From CAJFUR01 sp904420575 (GTDB taxonomy: Bacteria; Actinomycetota; Coriobacteriia; Coriobacteriales; Eggerthellaceae), in assembly GCA_965119745.1 (NCBI GenBank), contig OZ221973.1:1612001-1676000 (forward strand): a stretch of DNA of 64,000 nucleotides. Reading direction: 5' to 3'. A program made the translations under genes and the position numbers. Below, piece by piece: positions 34,751-43,624 of this stretch; position 1 is the first letter of the stretch, and each line of letters starts with the position of its first letter. The notes beneath the pieces were generated by a model. It was not told the DNA's origin and did not search any database. It worked only from the letters and a program-made list of their open reading frames with translations.

Positions 34751-34944
34751 TGGATGCCGTCCTTTCCGCCGAAGTACCTCTTCTCGAAGTAGTCCGCGCT
34801 CACGCGACCCTGCCTCGTGATGAGCCCTTTGTCCGCGAGCTCCTGGTTGAGCTCGCGAATGACCCCGTACGCGGAGGTGCGGGAGATCCCGAGCCTTTCG
34901 GCCACCTCTGAGCACTTCATCATTCGCATCGTGGTTGCTTCCAT
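34747..34944 (-). CDS. xis: Excisionase-like helix-turn-helix protein
   Basis: A 65-residue DNA-binding protein starting at ATG 34944 with AAAGGAG upstream. The helix-turn-helix is MKCSEVAERLGISRTSAYGV, followed by LNQELADKGLITRQGRVSADYF, a layout typical of small excisionases and of MerR-like Xis proteins. It is the first gene of the recombination operon, under the operator-rich promoter. It would favour excision by shaping the attachment sites. Confidence 0.75.
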   Translation of the reverse strand: MEATTMRMMKCSEVAERLGISRTSAYGVIRELNQELADKGLITRQGRVSADYFEKRYFGGKDGIQ

Positions 34945-34962
34945 GTCCGTCTCCTTTCAATC

Positions 34963-35054
34963 AGTTCACTTGTGAACGGTTGATGTTCAGAAATCCTAAC
35001 AGTTCATAACTGAACGGTCAATAACTTGAGTTCATATGTGAACTGTTTTAGAAT
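34963..35054. promoter_or_regulatory. Divergent xis/XRE promoters with three repressor operators
   Basis: Minus-strand promoter for xis: TTGACC (35021-35016), 17 bp, TAGGAT (34998-34993). Plus-strand promoter for the XRE gene: TTGAGT (35026-35031), 17 bp, TAGAAT (35049-35054). Three dyads with the core AGTTCA-N4-TGAAC lie at 34963-34977, 35001-35015 and 35029-35044; the second and third fall in the two spacers. The same core occurs in the parA promoter. The layout is that of a lysogeny-type switch. Confidence 0.82.
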
Positions 35055-35087
35055 TAGACAGTTGGACGGTTCGGAGCTAGGAGAGAA

Positions 35088-35543
35088 ATGAGCAAGGCTG
35101 CACCCAATTCCATCGAAGCCAAAGAGCTGAGCACGGGCCAGCTGATCCGATATTTCAGGAAACGCGCTGGAATGACCCAGGCCGAGTTGGCCGACGAGGT
35201 CGAGATGTCCGAGCCGGGGATAAGGAACTACGAGCTTGGGAACAGGACACCGAGCAAGGCGCAGCTGGCGGCGATAGCGCGGGGGCTCGGCATAGAGCCG
35301 GAGGCTTTGATCACATACGACATAAACAGTGCCAGAGAAGCGCTCGGAGTACTCTTCCAGCTAGAAGGCGCGTTCGGCATCATCCCAAACGAGGACGGCA
35401 GCCTCTCCATAGACCCGAAGGCTGACGGTGCACAGAAAATGGTCCAAGCTATACAGGCTTGGCACAACGCGAAAGAGGAGCTTGAAAGTGGTGAGATGAG
35501 CGATGACGACTACAAGTCCTGGAAGTCATCTTTCAGAATGTAG
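35088..35543 (+). CDS. XRE-family repressor, probable master regulator of the ICE
   Basis: A 151-residue regulator with AGGAGAG before ATG 35088. The Cro/C1-type helix-turn-helix is at about 16-70 (LIRYFRKRAGMTQAELADEV, then NYELGNRTPSKAQLAAIARGLG). A C-terminal domain of about 80 residues probably dimerises; I see no RecA-type self-cleavage Ser/Lys pair. It is transcribed away from xis/int through a spacer that contains one operator, so it likely represses both its own gene and excision, and parA at a distance. Confidence 0.88.
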   Translation: MSKAAPNSIEAKELSTGQLIRYFRKRAGMTQAELADEVEMSEPGIRNYELGNRTPSKAQLAAIARGLGIEPEALITYDINSAREALGVLFQLEGAFGIIPNEDGSLSIDPKADGAQKMVQAIQAWHNAKEELESGEMSDDDYKSWKSSFRM

Positions 35544-35570
35544 ATCCCGAATTCTATATCTATGCAATTC

Positions 35571-35600
35571 GAAGGACGCCATTTGGCGTCCTTCTCTCTT
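35571..35600 (+). terminator. Terminator of the XRE gene
   Basis: GAAGGACGCC (35571-35580) and GGCGTCCTTC (35585-35594) form a perfect 10-bp stem with a four-base loop, followed by a TCTCTTTA tract 28 bases after the stop codon. Confidence 0.85.
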
Positions 35601-36180
35601 TATGGCTTGAAACGTTCCCGCAGGCGGCAAGGCGTCGAATAGTACCACCTGTCGTCCCCAAGAGAGCCTTGTTTCGGCATCGTGAAGAGACCATTCCGTG
35701 CGACATTTGACCGCCCGGTACTGTTTTCCGAACCTTGGCGAGAGTGTGAATTACTCGAAATCCGCCACGAAATCGCCGATTTCGTCAGTACCAGCTGATT
35801 TTTTACACCCCATCTTGAACTGGGCAAACATGAAAACAGACATGCCAAAATGGGGGTGAGTTCAAAATGGTACTATTTTCGCCGTTTCGAGCGAAAAATA
35901 CACCTGTGCAACTGTGGTGAGTGGTTAACCGACGCCATTCTTTTGGAAAGCTTCCTAATGTTGTCCAATACTGTCTATTTCTCTTGATGGCGCAGAAGCG
36001 AAAAGCGTGCCCCATCTGGGAAGAAAAAGACCCGCCGAGGCTTCAGCGGGTCTGATTACTGTAATTTCAATTTGAGAACTTTTCTCAGTGGCTTACAGCT
36101 TTTCCCTAACGGAATGGGTGTAAATTACACAAAATTGCAAAGGTTTAGACTAGATAAAAAATGGCCTCTGACCTCGCTAT
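35601..36180. other. Noncoding right end of the ICE
   Basis: No credible gene lies in these 580 bases. The region holds many short dyads: CGAAATCGCCGATTTCG near 35772, a hairpin AGACCCGC / GCGGGTCT (36028-36053), and GTGTAAATTACAC (36118-36130). AT content rises towards guaA. Such a stretch between int/xis and the attachment site usually carries the arm-type sites for integrase and excisionase. Confidence 0.5.
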
Positions 36181-36200
36181 TTACTCCCACTCAATGGTCG
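36181..36200. other. Probable ICE attachment site in the 3' end of guaA
   Basis: The final codons of guaA (…ATTGAGTGGGAGTAA on the minus strand) abut the noncoding end of the element, with the integrase genes 1.4-4 kb away. The 3' end of guaA is an established target for integrative elements in many bacteria. The second copy of the direct repeat would be at the left end, outside this window. Confidence 0.55.
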
Positions 36201-37767
36201 CGGGCGGCTTGCTGGTCACGTCGTAGGCCACCCGGTTCACTCCTGGCACTTCGGCCACGATGCGGCTGCTTATCCGTCCCAGCACGTCGTACGGCAGCTT
36301 GGCCCAGTCGGCGGTCATGGCGTCGCTGCTCTCCACGGCGCGCAGGATGACGGGGTAGCCGTACGTCCGCTCGTCGCCCATGACGCCGACGCTTTTGATG
36401 TCGGGCAGGACGGCGAAGTACTGCCATACGCGGTCCTCGGGCTCGCAGGTCGCGTTGTACGCGTCCAGCTCTTCGCGGACGATGGCGTCGGCCTCCTTCA
36501 GGATGGCCAGCTTGTCGCGCGTCACGGTGCCGATGATGCGGATGGCCAAACCTGGCCCGGGGAAGGGCTGGCGGTGCACGATGTGGTCGGGCAGCCCCAG
36601 CGCCGTTCCCAGAGCGCGCACCTCGTCCTTGAAGAAGTGGTCGAGCGGCTCGATCAGTTCGAACGAAACGCCTTCGGGGAACGGGATCAGGTTGTGGTGG
36701 CTCTTGATGGTGGACGCCTTGCCGCCGGTCTTGCGCGCGCCGCTCTCGATGATGTCGGGGTAGATGGTGCCCTGCGCCAGGAACTTCACGGGGCGTCCGC
36801 CCTCGGCCAAGTCCTGTGCCACGGCGAAGAACTCCTCCCAGAATTGGGAGCCGATGATGTGGCGCTTCTCCTCGGGCTCCACGACGTCGGCCAAAAGCGC
36901 GGCGTAGCGGTCCTCGGCATGCACGTGCACGAAGTCCACGTCGAACTGCTTCGTGAACACCGCCTCCACTTCCTCGGGCTCGTCTTTGCGCAGCAATCCA
37001 TGGTTCACGAACACGCAGGTCAGCTGCTTGCCGATGGCCTTCGCGCAGAGCGCCGCCACCACGGACGAGTCCACGCCGCCTGAAAGCCCCAAAATCACGC
37101 GCGCGTCGCCCACCTGCGCCCGTATCGCTTCCACGGCATCGTCGATGATGGAGTCCATCTTCCACGACGGCTCCAGCCCGCACACGCCGAACAGAAAATT
37201 CCGCAGCAGCTCGTCGCCGCATACGGTGTGCCGCACTTCGGGGTGGAACTGCGTCGCGTACAGCCGCCGCTCGGCGCACTCCATCGACGCCACGGGGCAC
37301 ACGTCGGTCGAGGCCGTCACCACGAAGCCCTCCGGCACCTCGGCCACGGCATCGCGGTGGCTCATCCACACGGTCTGCTCAACCGGCGTTTCGCCGTACA
37401 GCAGGGAAGCACCCTCGTCGCAACGCCGCAACGCCGCAGCGCCGTACTCGCCGACCTCGGTGTGTCCCACGGTGCCGCCCAGCGTCACGGCCATGATCTG
37501 CTGCCCGTAGCAGAACCCGAGCACCGGGATGCCCAGCTCGAAGATCTCCGGGTCGACGGACGGCGCATCCTCGGCGTACACGCTCGCCGGCCCGCCCGAC
37601 AAGATGATGGCCGCCGGCGCCAGCGCGCGCACCTCGTCCGCGGAAACGTCGCACGGCACGATCTCCGAGTACACCTGCAAATCGCGCACGCGGCGCGCGA
37701 TGAGCTGCCCATACTGGGCTCCGAAATCGACGACGATGACCTTACTGCCAATTAAATTTGTGGTCAT
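36181..37767 (-). CDS. guaA: GMP synthase (glutamine-hydrolysing)
   Basis: A 528-residue enzyme that converts XMP to GMP. The class-I glutamine amidotransferase domain (about 8-200) shows the catalytic Cys in GFCYGQQ and His-x-Glu in QFHPEV. The ATP-pyrophosphatase P-loop is LSGGVDSS (about 233-240), followed by the dimerisation domain ending PPATIEWE, the canonical C-terminus. ATG 37767 follows GGAG. The complete C-terminus shows that ICE insertion kept the gene intact. Confidence 0.97.
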   Translation of the reverse strand: MTTNLIGSKVIVVDFGAQYGQLIARRVRDLQVYSEIVPCDVSADEVRALAPAAIILSGGPASVYAEDAPSVDPEIFELGIPVLGFCYGQQIMAVTLGGTVGHTEVGEYGAAALRRCDEGASLLYGETPVEQTVWMSHRDAVAEVPEGFVVTASTDVCPVASMECAERRLYATQFHPEVRHTVCGDELLRNFLFGVCGLEPSWKMDSIIDDAVEAIRAQVGDARVILGLSGGVDSSVVAALCAKAIGKQLTCVFVNHGLLRKDEPEEVEAVFTKQFDVDFVHVHAEDRYAALLADVVEPEEKRHIIGSQFWEEFFAVAQDLAEGGRPVKFLAQGTIYPDIIESGARKTGGKASTIKSHHNLIPFPEGVSFELIEPLDHFFKDEVRALGTALGLPDHIVHRQPFPGPGLAIRIIGTVTRDKLAILKEADAIVREELDAYNATCEPEDRVWQYFAVLPDIKSVGVMGDERTYGYPVILRAVESSDAMTADWAKLPYDVLGRISSRIVAEVPGVNRVAYDVTSKPPATIEWE

Positions 37768-37967
37768 GGGAAACTTCTCCAAAAAAATATCATTGCAATC
37801 AATAATGTACCTTGATTTCATTTACCTAGTTTACAGGATAGGGCGATATCTGCTTGAAAGACCTTTAACATCTCATTTTTTCGTAGTTCAGAAATTTTGG
37901 TATGGTTGCATTTGTAGCTGTCATAATAGTTTTACTATAAATTATTTAAAAAGTTATCGATTGAAGT

Positions 37968-38969
37968 TTGGGCAGGTTCAAATTGAAATGCGGAAAACTG
38001 TTTAAAAATGATTTTACTCGCCAAATGTTTGAGTTTGGGTTTGTGGCACCTGAAATACCTCCTTGCTTCAGTTCCCGAAGTTTTGCAAAATGCCATGAAG
38101 ATATTTTAAAATTTCCGGGTCTGGATAAATCCAAACAGACGTTTCCGACGCAGCTGTCAATATACAAAGATGGCGTGACCAGGCGCATTATTTCTGTTCC
38201 TAATCCATATAGCTTTGCCAATACAGTAAAATACATGAAAGATCATTGGCGGCAAATCGAGAAGCATTCTCAGAGCGAGAATTCTCAATCTCCGATTACT
38301 AGAGTCTATTTTAAATATGGCGATGAAAAGGCCGAAATTCTTAATGGGGAGAGCGCGCAGGATGCTGTCCGTTTGAGAAGTAGTTATTTGGGCAATTTGC
38401 GAGAGCGAGTTATTTGCGCGCTCGGCTTTCGATATAAGTTGAGCGTAGACATATCAATGTGTTATAGTTCAATTTACACTCACTCCCTAAATCCGAAATA
38501 TTGCAGCTACATTGTTGGTTATATTAAAAACAATGAAAATATATTGGGGCCTAATAGACTTGCGCGAATTGTGAACGAAGAGTTAGAAGAGGTTATCGGC
38601 AATCATTTAGAGCAAGAAGTTGCGAACCTCTTATTTTTTGTAAAAGAACTGGACTTAGCGATAAAAGGTGAAAACATTATTGGCGTATTGAGGAGCGAAA
38701 GCGATTTCTCAAAAATTATCGCTTTAGATCTTTGGAAAAATCATAATGATAGGGTGAAAAGGGCGCCGCGTGAAGCACAGCAAATCAATGATGCTGTGAA
38801 TGAATTGCGAGAAAATATGGTCAATCAGACATATGACGGTGAGCATTGGCTTTTGCTGCACGAGATAGCCATGCATGATCTAGTGAATGGATCTACCCGG
38901 GTAAAATCTGGCAAGACCGACCCATTTTTTGATTGGCTAAAAATGAAAGGTGTATCGTTTTACTGCTAA
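37968..38969 (+). pseudogene. Remnant of an Abi/DRT-type reverse transcriptase lacking the catalytic core
   Basis: A 333-residue frame, TTG 37968, of about 37% GC, far below the flanking genes. Residues 158-174 (LSVDISMCYSSIYTHSL) match motif A of abortive-infection/DRT reverse transcriptases (usually D-I-x-x-F-Y-P-S-I-Y-T-H-S-I-P-W-A). The expected motifs B and C (Y-x-D-D) should follow but the sequence jumps at about base 38,490 to NPKYCSYIVGY, which resembles the helical C-terminal part. An in-frame internal deletion is the simplest reading. No ribosome site is evident. A catalytically dead domain that is still expressed cannot be ruled out. Confidence 0.6.
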
Positions 38970-39063
38970 CTCTCGATATCATCATCCTCGTGCTGCGCTC
39001 TCCTCAATGTGGCCCTCATGTTTTCTTAAATTTGCCAGCGCATCCTCGTGTACAATTCCCGGC

Positions 39064-39483
39064 ATGGAGAATGCACGGGACGACATACGGGCGTTGGACG
39101 AACCCGCCTTTGTGGGGGCCGAAGGGATCCTCGATGCCGAATCCGACGCTGCTGGCGTGGCTACGGGGGACGCCTATGGCGCGCCGCCCGTCGGGACGCG
39201 CGCAGCACCGACCGCAGGCGCCCGCGAGGCCGCAGCCGCCGCGCCCGCCGCCGCAGACCAGCTCGACGCGCTCCCCGACGAGCGGCGGCGCGACCTGCAT
39301 GCCTCGCTCAACGAGCGCATCTCGTACCTCTGCCGGCTTGCAGCGCTCGTCATGGCGGTCGTGGCGCTGGCGACCATGGTGCTGGGGCAGGAGATGCCGC
39401 GTTACGTGATGATGGGATTGTGCCTGTCCGTCGCCTTGCTGGCCATCGCGTCGCTGCAGGACTACCACCAGCGCAAGCACTAG
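39064..39483 (+). CDS. Small two-helix membrane protein
   Basis: A 139-residue protein starting at ATG 39064; the sequence upstream in the same frame has no protein-like character. TACAAT at 39051-39056 ends seven bases before the start, so the transcript is probably leaderless. Residues 1-75 are an acidic Ala/Pro/Gly-rich region, then LNERISYLCRLAALVMAVVA and RYVMMGLCLSVALLAIASL are two membrane helices. No family is recognised. It lies 150 bases before uppP. Confidence 0.7.
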   Translation: MENARDDIRALDEPAFVGAEGILDAESDAAGVATGDAYGAPPVGTRAAPTAGAREAAAAAPAAADQLDALPDERRRDLHASLNERISYLCRLAALVMAVVALATMVLGQEMPRYVMMGLCLSVALLAIASLQDYHQRKH

Positions 39484-39633
39484 GCCCCGACCCGTCCGCC
39501 GCTTAGCCCGTCTGCCGCCCCGACCAGCCCCTTGCCAGCAACTGTCCGCCGCACGACCCGCAACCGACTCGCCGCACCGCCGACCCAGCCCGACCGACCG
39601 TGACCCGCCGACAAGACCCTAGGAACCGCGCCC

Positions 39634-40587
39634 ATGATCATCGAAGCACTGAAAGCACTGCTCATCGGCATCGTCGAGGGCATCACCGAATGGCTGCCCA
39701 TCTCGTCCACCGGACACATGATCCTGGTGGACGAATTCGTGAAGCTGCAGGTGTCGCCCGACTTCCTGGAACTGTTCCTGGTGGTCATCCAGATAGGCGC
39801 CATCTGCGCCGTGCTCATCCTGTACTTCCACAAGCTGAACCCGTTCTCGCCCCGCAAGACGGCGGTGGAGAAGAAGAGCACGTGGCGCCTGTGGGGCATG
39901 GTGGTCGTCGGGTGCATCCCGGCCGCCATCCTGGGCTTCGCGTTCGACGACTGGGTCAGCGAGCACTTCTACAACAAGGTGGTCGTGGCGTCCATGCTCA
40001 TCCTGTACGGCGTCATCTTCATCGTGCTGGAGCGCCGCAACCGCCGCCGGCTGAGCGAGGCCGTGGCCGCCCTCGACGCGCCGCGCGGCCGCCACGCGGT
40101 GCGCGGCCGCCACGCGCGTCTTTCCGACGGCGACTTGGAAGACGAGGCCGAAGCGCACCTGTTCAAGATCACCAGCGTGGACGACATCGACTGGAAGACC
40201 GCGCTCAAGATCGGCTGCTTCCAGGTGCTCGCCATGATTCCCGGCACCAGCCGGTCGGGTTCCACCATCATCGGAGGCATGCTGTGCGGCTGCTCGCGCA
40301 CGGCGGCGGCCGAGTTCACGTTCTTCCTGGCCATTCCCGTCATGTTCGGCTGGGGCCTCGTCAAGGCGGTCAAGTTCGTTTTGAGCGGCCTCGCCATGAC
40401 CCAGACCGAGATCATGGTGCTGGTGGTGGGCATCGTGACCGCGTTCGTCATGTCGGTCGTGTCCATCAAGTTCCTCATGGGCTACATCAAGAAGAACGAC
40501 TTCACGGCGTTCGGTTGGTACCGCATCGTCGTCGGCGTGCTGGTGCTGGGCTACTTCGCCTTCGAAAGCATGGGGATGCTGCCGTAG
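39634..40587 (+). CDS. uppP: Undecaprenyl-diphosphatase
   Basis: A 317-residue membrane enzyme that recycles the lipid carrier for cell-wall synthesis and gives bacitracin tolerance. Signature motifs: the N-terminal GIVEGITEWLPISSTGH with the active-site Glu/His, and PGTSRSGSTIIGG. A hydrophilic insertion of about 50 residues (roughly 133-180, Arg/Ala/Glu rich) between the two halves makes it longer than the usual 270-280 residues. TAGGA lies ahead of ATG 39634. The neighbouring genes are unrelated in function. Confidence 0.96.
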   Translation: MIIEALKALLIGIVEGITEWLPISSTGHMILVDEFVKLQVSPDFLELFLVVIQIGAICAVLILYFHKLNPFSPRKTAVEKKSTWRLWGMVVVGCIPAAILGFAFDDWVSEHFYNKVVVASMLILYGVIFIVLERRNRRRLSEAVAALDAPRGRHAVRGRHARLSDGDLEDEAEAHLFKITSVDDIDWKTALKIGCFQVLAMIPGTSRSGSTIIGGMLCGCSRTAAAEFTFFLAIPVMFGWGLVKAVKFVLSGLAMTQTEIMVLVVGIVTAFVMSVVSIKFLMGYIKKNDFTAFGWYRIVVGVLVLGYFAFESMGMLP

Positions 40588-40941
40588 GGCATCCGGCGCT
40601 CCCGTGCACGACGGCTCGCGCATGCATGCCGCGCCGCGCGCTCTCGCACGCTGCGTTCCCCGCGCACGCCACATCCACGAAAGGCCCGCTTTCCCCTAGG
40701 ACAAGCGGGCCTTTCTCCTTTCTGTGCTCTTTCTTGGCCGGGTCCTTGGATGCGACAAGTGCGCTTCAACGTCTCACCCTTGAGCCATTGCGCCCGCAAT
40801 GAAGATTGAAGGGGCATTTTCCTCTTGAAACAATGAACTTGGATGTCGGCCCGCCTTGCGAACCTTGTCCAGGCGGCAGCATCGTTCGAAGCGAGAGTTC
40901 CCGCAAGTGGAGTTCTTTAAAAGGGTTCGAGAGGAGATGCC
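40588..40941. other. Intergenic region with terminator of uppP and promoter region of module 1
   Basis: The first half ends in the terminator at 40680-40719. The second half (40,720-40,941) is noncoding upstream of the first molybdoenzyme. It contains short AT-rich stretches (TTCTTTAAAAG near 40,914) that could be promoter elements and GAGAGGAGATGCC as ribosome site. No clear operator dyad is visible. Confidence 0.5.
40680..40719 (+). terminator. Terminator after uppP
   Basis: AAAGGCCCGCTT (40680-40691) and AAGCGGGCCTTT (40703-40714) are perfectly complementary, followed by a CTCCTTT tract. Confidence 0.88.
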
Positions 40942-43230
40942 ATGGAGTTCGAAAACGATTTGGGCAAGCCGTGGCGCTGGGAAGAGGAAGACGGCGTGAC
41001 CGTTACCCGCACCTGCGCATGGTCGCCTCCGGGGTGCCATCCGGTGGCGTGCGGCCTGAAGCTTTACGTCAAAGACGGCAAGTTGATCAAGGTGGAAGGC
41101 GACGAGAACCAGCCTATCACGCAGGGGCGTCTGTGCGTGCGTTGCATGGACATGCTCGAGCAGGTGTATCACCCCAACCGCATCATCCATCCCATGAAAC
41201 GCGCCTACGAAGACCGCGGCAAGGACAAGTGGGAACAGATCACCATGGACGAGGCATACGCCATCATCAAGGAAAAGCACGACTACTACAAGACCACCTA
41301 CGGCGTGCAGTCCATGATCACCTTCACCGGCACGGGCCGGCAAGGCGGCGGCATGGGCGGTTCGGCCGCCTGCAAGGTGCTGGGCACGCCCAACAACTGC
41401 TACTGCCAAAGCGGCCAGTCGTGCTATGGGCCGCGCACCACGTCCACCATCTTCTTGATGGGGCAGGCCTACCCCGAGATAGACTACGCCGGCGGCATGG
41501 TTGACCGCTACGACGATCCCCGCTTCGAGGTGCCGAAGTACATCATGCTGTGGGGCAAGGCACCGCTCGAATCGAACGGCGACGGGTTCTTCGGCCACGC
41601 CATCATCGACCTCATGAAGCGCGGAGCCGAGATCATATCCATCGACCCGCGCGTCAACTGGATAGCCACGCGGGCCAAATACCACCTGCGTCTGCGGCCC
41701 GGCACCGACTGCGCGCTTGCCATGGCCATGTGCAACATCATCATCTCGGAGGATTTGTACGATCACGAGTTCATGGAGAACTGGACCTACGGCTTCGCGG
41801 AATTCGCCGAGCGCGTGAAGACCATGTCGGCCGAAAAGGCCGCCGAGATCTGCATGCTGGATGTCGAAGACATCTACGAGGTCACGCGTGCGTTCGCGAC
41901 CTCCCGCCCGTCTTCCATCTGCTGGGGTCTGGCCGTGGACATGAGCTGGAATTCCGTGCAGACCGGGCAGGCCATCATGGGCATCATGGCGTTGACGGGA
42001 AACATCGACGTGCCCGGCGGCCAGATTCTGGCGGCGGCGGACGACGGCATCGGCGCCAAGGGCAAGTTCGGCGGCAAGGGCTGGGACACGATGGACCCCG
42101 AGTTGATCGAGAAGTACCAGATCGGCCGCAAAGAGTATCCCATGAGCACGCGCAACTACCAGACGCAGATGGACATGACGCTGGACACGCTGCTCACCGG
42201 CGAGCCCTACAAGCTGCGCATGGGGTGGATCTATTCCACCAATCCCATCGCCTGCGACGGCGAGGAGCCGGGCAAGTGGCGCGAGGGCCTGTGCAACCTG
42301 GAATTCGTCATGGTCACCGACCTGTTCATGACGCCCACCGCCATGGCCTGCGGCGACCTGTTCCTACCCCTGGCCATGTTCCCCGAACAGGACGCCGTCG
42401 TGAGCAACCATTACTGCGGCACGCCCACCATCACCGGCGTCATCAACAAGGCGTATTCCGTCGGCGAGTGCAAGTCCGACTTCGAGTACACCTTCGAGCT
42501 GGGCAAGATGCTCAGGCCCGAGGCATGGGAAGGGCAGGACACCCTGGAAGACTGGATCAACGCCTACGGGCTGTGGACGCTGCCGGTCGACTTCGAATAC
42601 ATGAGGGAGCACGTGTACTACCGCCGCAAGGTGGGCTATTACAAGTACGAGACGGGCGAGCTGCGCGCAGACGGCGAGCCGGGCTTCGAGACCTTCACGC
42701 ATCGGCTGGAGCTGTTCTCGCTGGTGCTGCAGAACTACGGAGAAGACCCGCTGCCGTACTACCGCGAGCCTCCCATGAGCCCCGTGTCCACGCCCGACCA
42801 GTTCGAGAAGTACCCGTTCGTCCTCACCACAGGCGCGCGCAGCTACGCCTACTTCCATTCCGAGCAACGCATGGTGCCCATGCTGCGCGAGATCGAGCCC
42901 GAGCCGGTCGTCGAGATCAACCCGAAGGTGGCCGAACGCCTGGACATCAGGGACGGCGACTGGGTGAAGCTCGAGAACGATTGGGGCAAATGCCGCCAGC
43001 GTGCGCGTGTCACCTGGTCGGTCGACGAAAAGACGGTCATGGCGCAGCATGGTTGGTGGAAGCCCGAAGAGGACGGCGAAGAACCCCACCTGTTCGGTTC
43101 GCTTGCCTACAATCCCAACAACCTCATCCCGAACCATCACATCGGCAAGACCGGCTACGGAGCGAATATCAAGAGCGCCCTCTGCTCGGTGACCAAGCTG
43201 ACCCCCGCAGAAGTGGAGGCATGGAAATGA
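40942..43230 (+). CDS. Molybdopterin enzyme of the catechol-dehydroxylase/acetylene-hydratase-like group, module 1
   Basis: A 762-residue DMSO-reductase-family enzyme. The N-terminal Fe-S region has Cys25, Cys32, Cys37, Cys65 and Cys68 (CAWSPPGCHPVACG ... LCVRC), with CxxxxC where the two paralogues have CxxxC. Cys161 in SGQSCYGPR is the likely molybdenum ligand, at the position of the tungsten-binding cysteine in acetylene hydratase. There is no Tat or Sec signal, so it acts in the cytoplasm. The molybdopterin-dinucleotide C-terminal domain ends GYGANIKSALCSV. Its stop overlaps the ferredoxin start, and a DcuC-like transporter follows. A dehydroxylase or transhydroxylase on a small organic acid or phenol is inferred; the substrate is unknown. 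Confidence 0.85.
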   Translation: MEFENDLGKPWRWEEEDGVTVTRTCAWSPPGCHPVACGLKLYVKDGKLIKVEGDENQPITQGRLCVRCMDMLEQVYHPNRIIHPMKRAYEDRGKDKWEQITMDEAYAIIKEKHDYYKTTYGVQSMITFTGTGRQGGGMGGSAACKVLGTPNNCYCQSGQSCYGPRTTSTIFLMGQAYPEIDYAGGMVDRYDDPRFEVPKYIMLWGKAPLESNGDGFFGHAIIDLMKRGAEIISIDPRVNWIATRAKYHLRLRPGTDCALAMAMCNIIISEDLYDHEFMENWTYGFAEFAERVKTMSAEKAAEICMLDVEDIYEVTRAFATSRPSSICWGLAVDMSWNSVQTGQAIMGIMALTGNIDVPGGQILAAADDGIGAKGKFGGKGWDTMDPELIEKYQIGRKEYPMSTRNYQTQMDMTLDTLLTGEPYKLRMGWIYSTNPIACDGEEPGKWREGLCNLEFVMVTDLFMTPTAMACGDLFLPLAMFPEQDAVVSNHYCGTPTITGVINKAYSVGECKSDFEYTFELGKMLRPEAWEGQDTLEDWINAYGLWTLPVDFEYMREHVYYRRKVGYYKYETGELRADGEPGFETFTHRLELFSLVLQNYGEDPLPYYREPPMSPVSTPDQFEKYPFVLTTGARSYAYFHSEQRMVPMLREIEPEPVVEINPKVAERLDIRDGDWVKLENDWGKCRQRARVTWSVDEKTVMAQHGWWKPEEDGEEPHLFGSLAYNPNNLIPNHHIGKTGYGANIKSALCSVTKLTPAEVEAWK

Positions 43231-43565
43231 GAAACGGACTTCTGATCGACTACGAGCTGTGCACGGGCTGCCACACCTGCGAAGTGGCGTGCAAGGTCGA
43301 GCATGGCATCCCCACGGGGCAATGGGGCATCCACGTGCTCGACGACGGCCTGTGGCCCATTGACGAGAAGAACAACGAATGGAACTGGAACCACGTTCCC
43401 GTGCCCACCGACCTGTGCGACCTGTGCGCCGACCGGGTGGCCAAAAACCGCGAGCCGAGCTGCGTGCACCACTGCCTGGCCCAGGTGATGAGGTTCGGGC
43501 CTATCGACGAGCTGGTCGCCGAGCTCGACAAGAAGCCCAAGCAGGTGCTTTTCGTCCCGCGCTGA
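43227..43565 (+). CDS. Ferredoxin-like 4Fe-4S subunit of molybdoenzyme 1
   Basis: A 112-residue electron-transfer subunit. ATG 43227 overlaps the upstream stop (ATGA) with GGAGG at a good distance. Cysteine motifs: CTGCHTCEVAC near the N-terminus, CDLCADR and CVHHC in the second half, the arrangement of DmsB/TthB-like small subunits reduced to fewer clusters. It lacks signal peptide or membrane helix, so the complex should be cytoplasmic and take electrons from soluble carriers. Two closely similar proteins occur with the other molybdoenzymes here. Confidence 0.9.
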   Translation: MRNGLLIDYELCTGCHTCEVACKVEHGIPTGQWGIHVLDDGLWPIDEKNNEWNWNHVPVPTDLCDLCADRVAKNREPSCVHHCLAQVMRFGPIDELVAELDKKPKQVLFVPR

Positions 43566-43624
43566 TCGACGCGAAGGCGACGAGTTCGAGCCCTGCGGAG
43601 GAAAACGCGAGAAAGGACGATGAC

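Noticed and set aside
35600..36015. Two minus-strand frames of 82 and 70 codons at the ICE end.
   Set aside because: They lack ribosome sites and protein-like composition and overlap each other and the dyad-rich attachment region.
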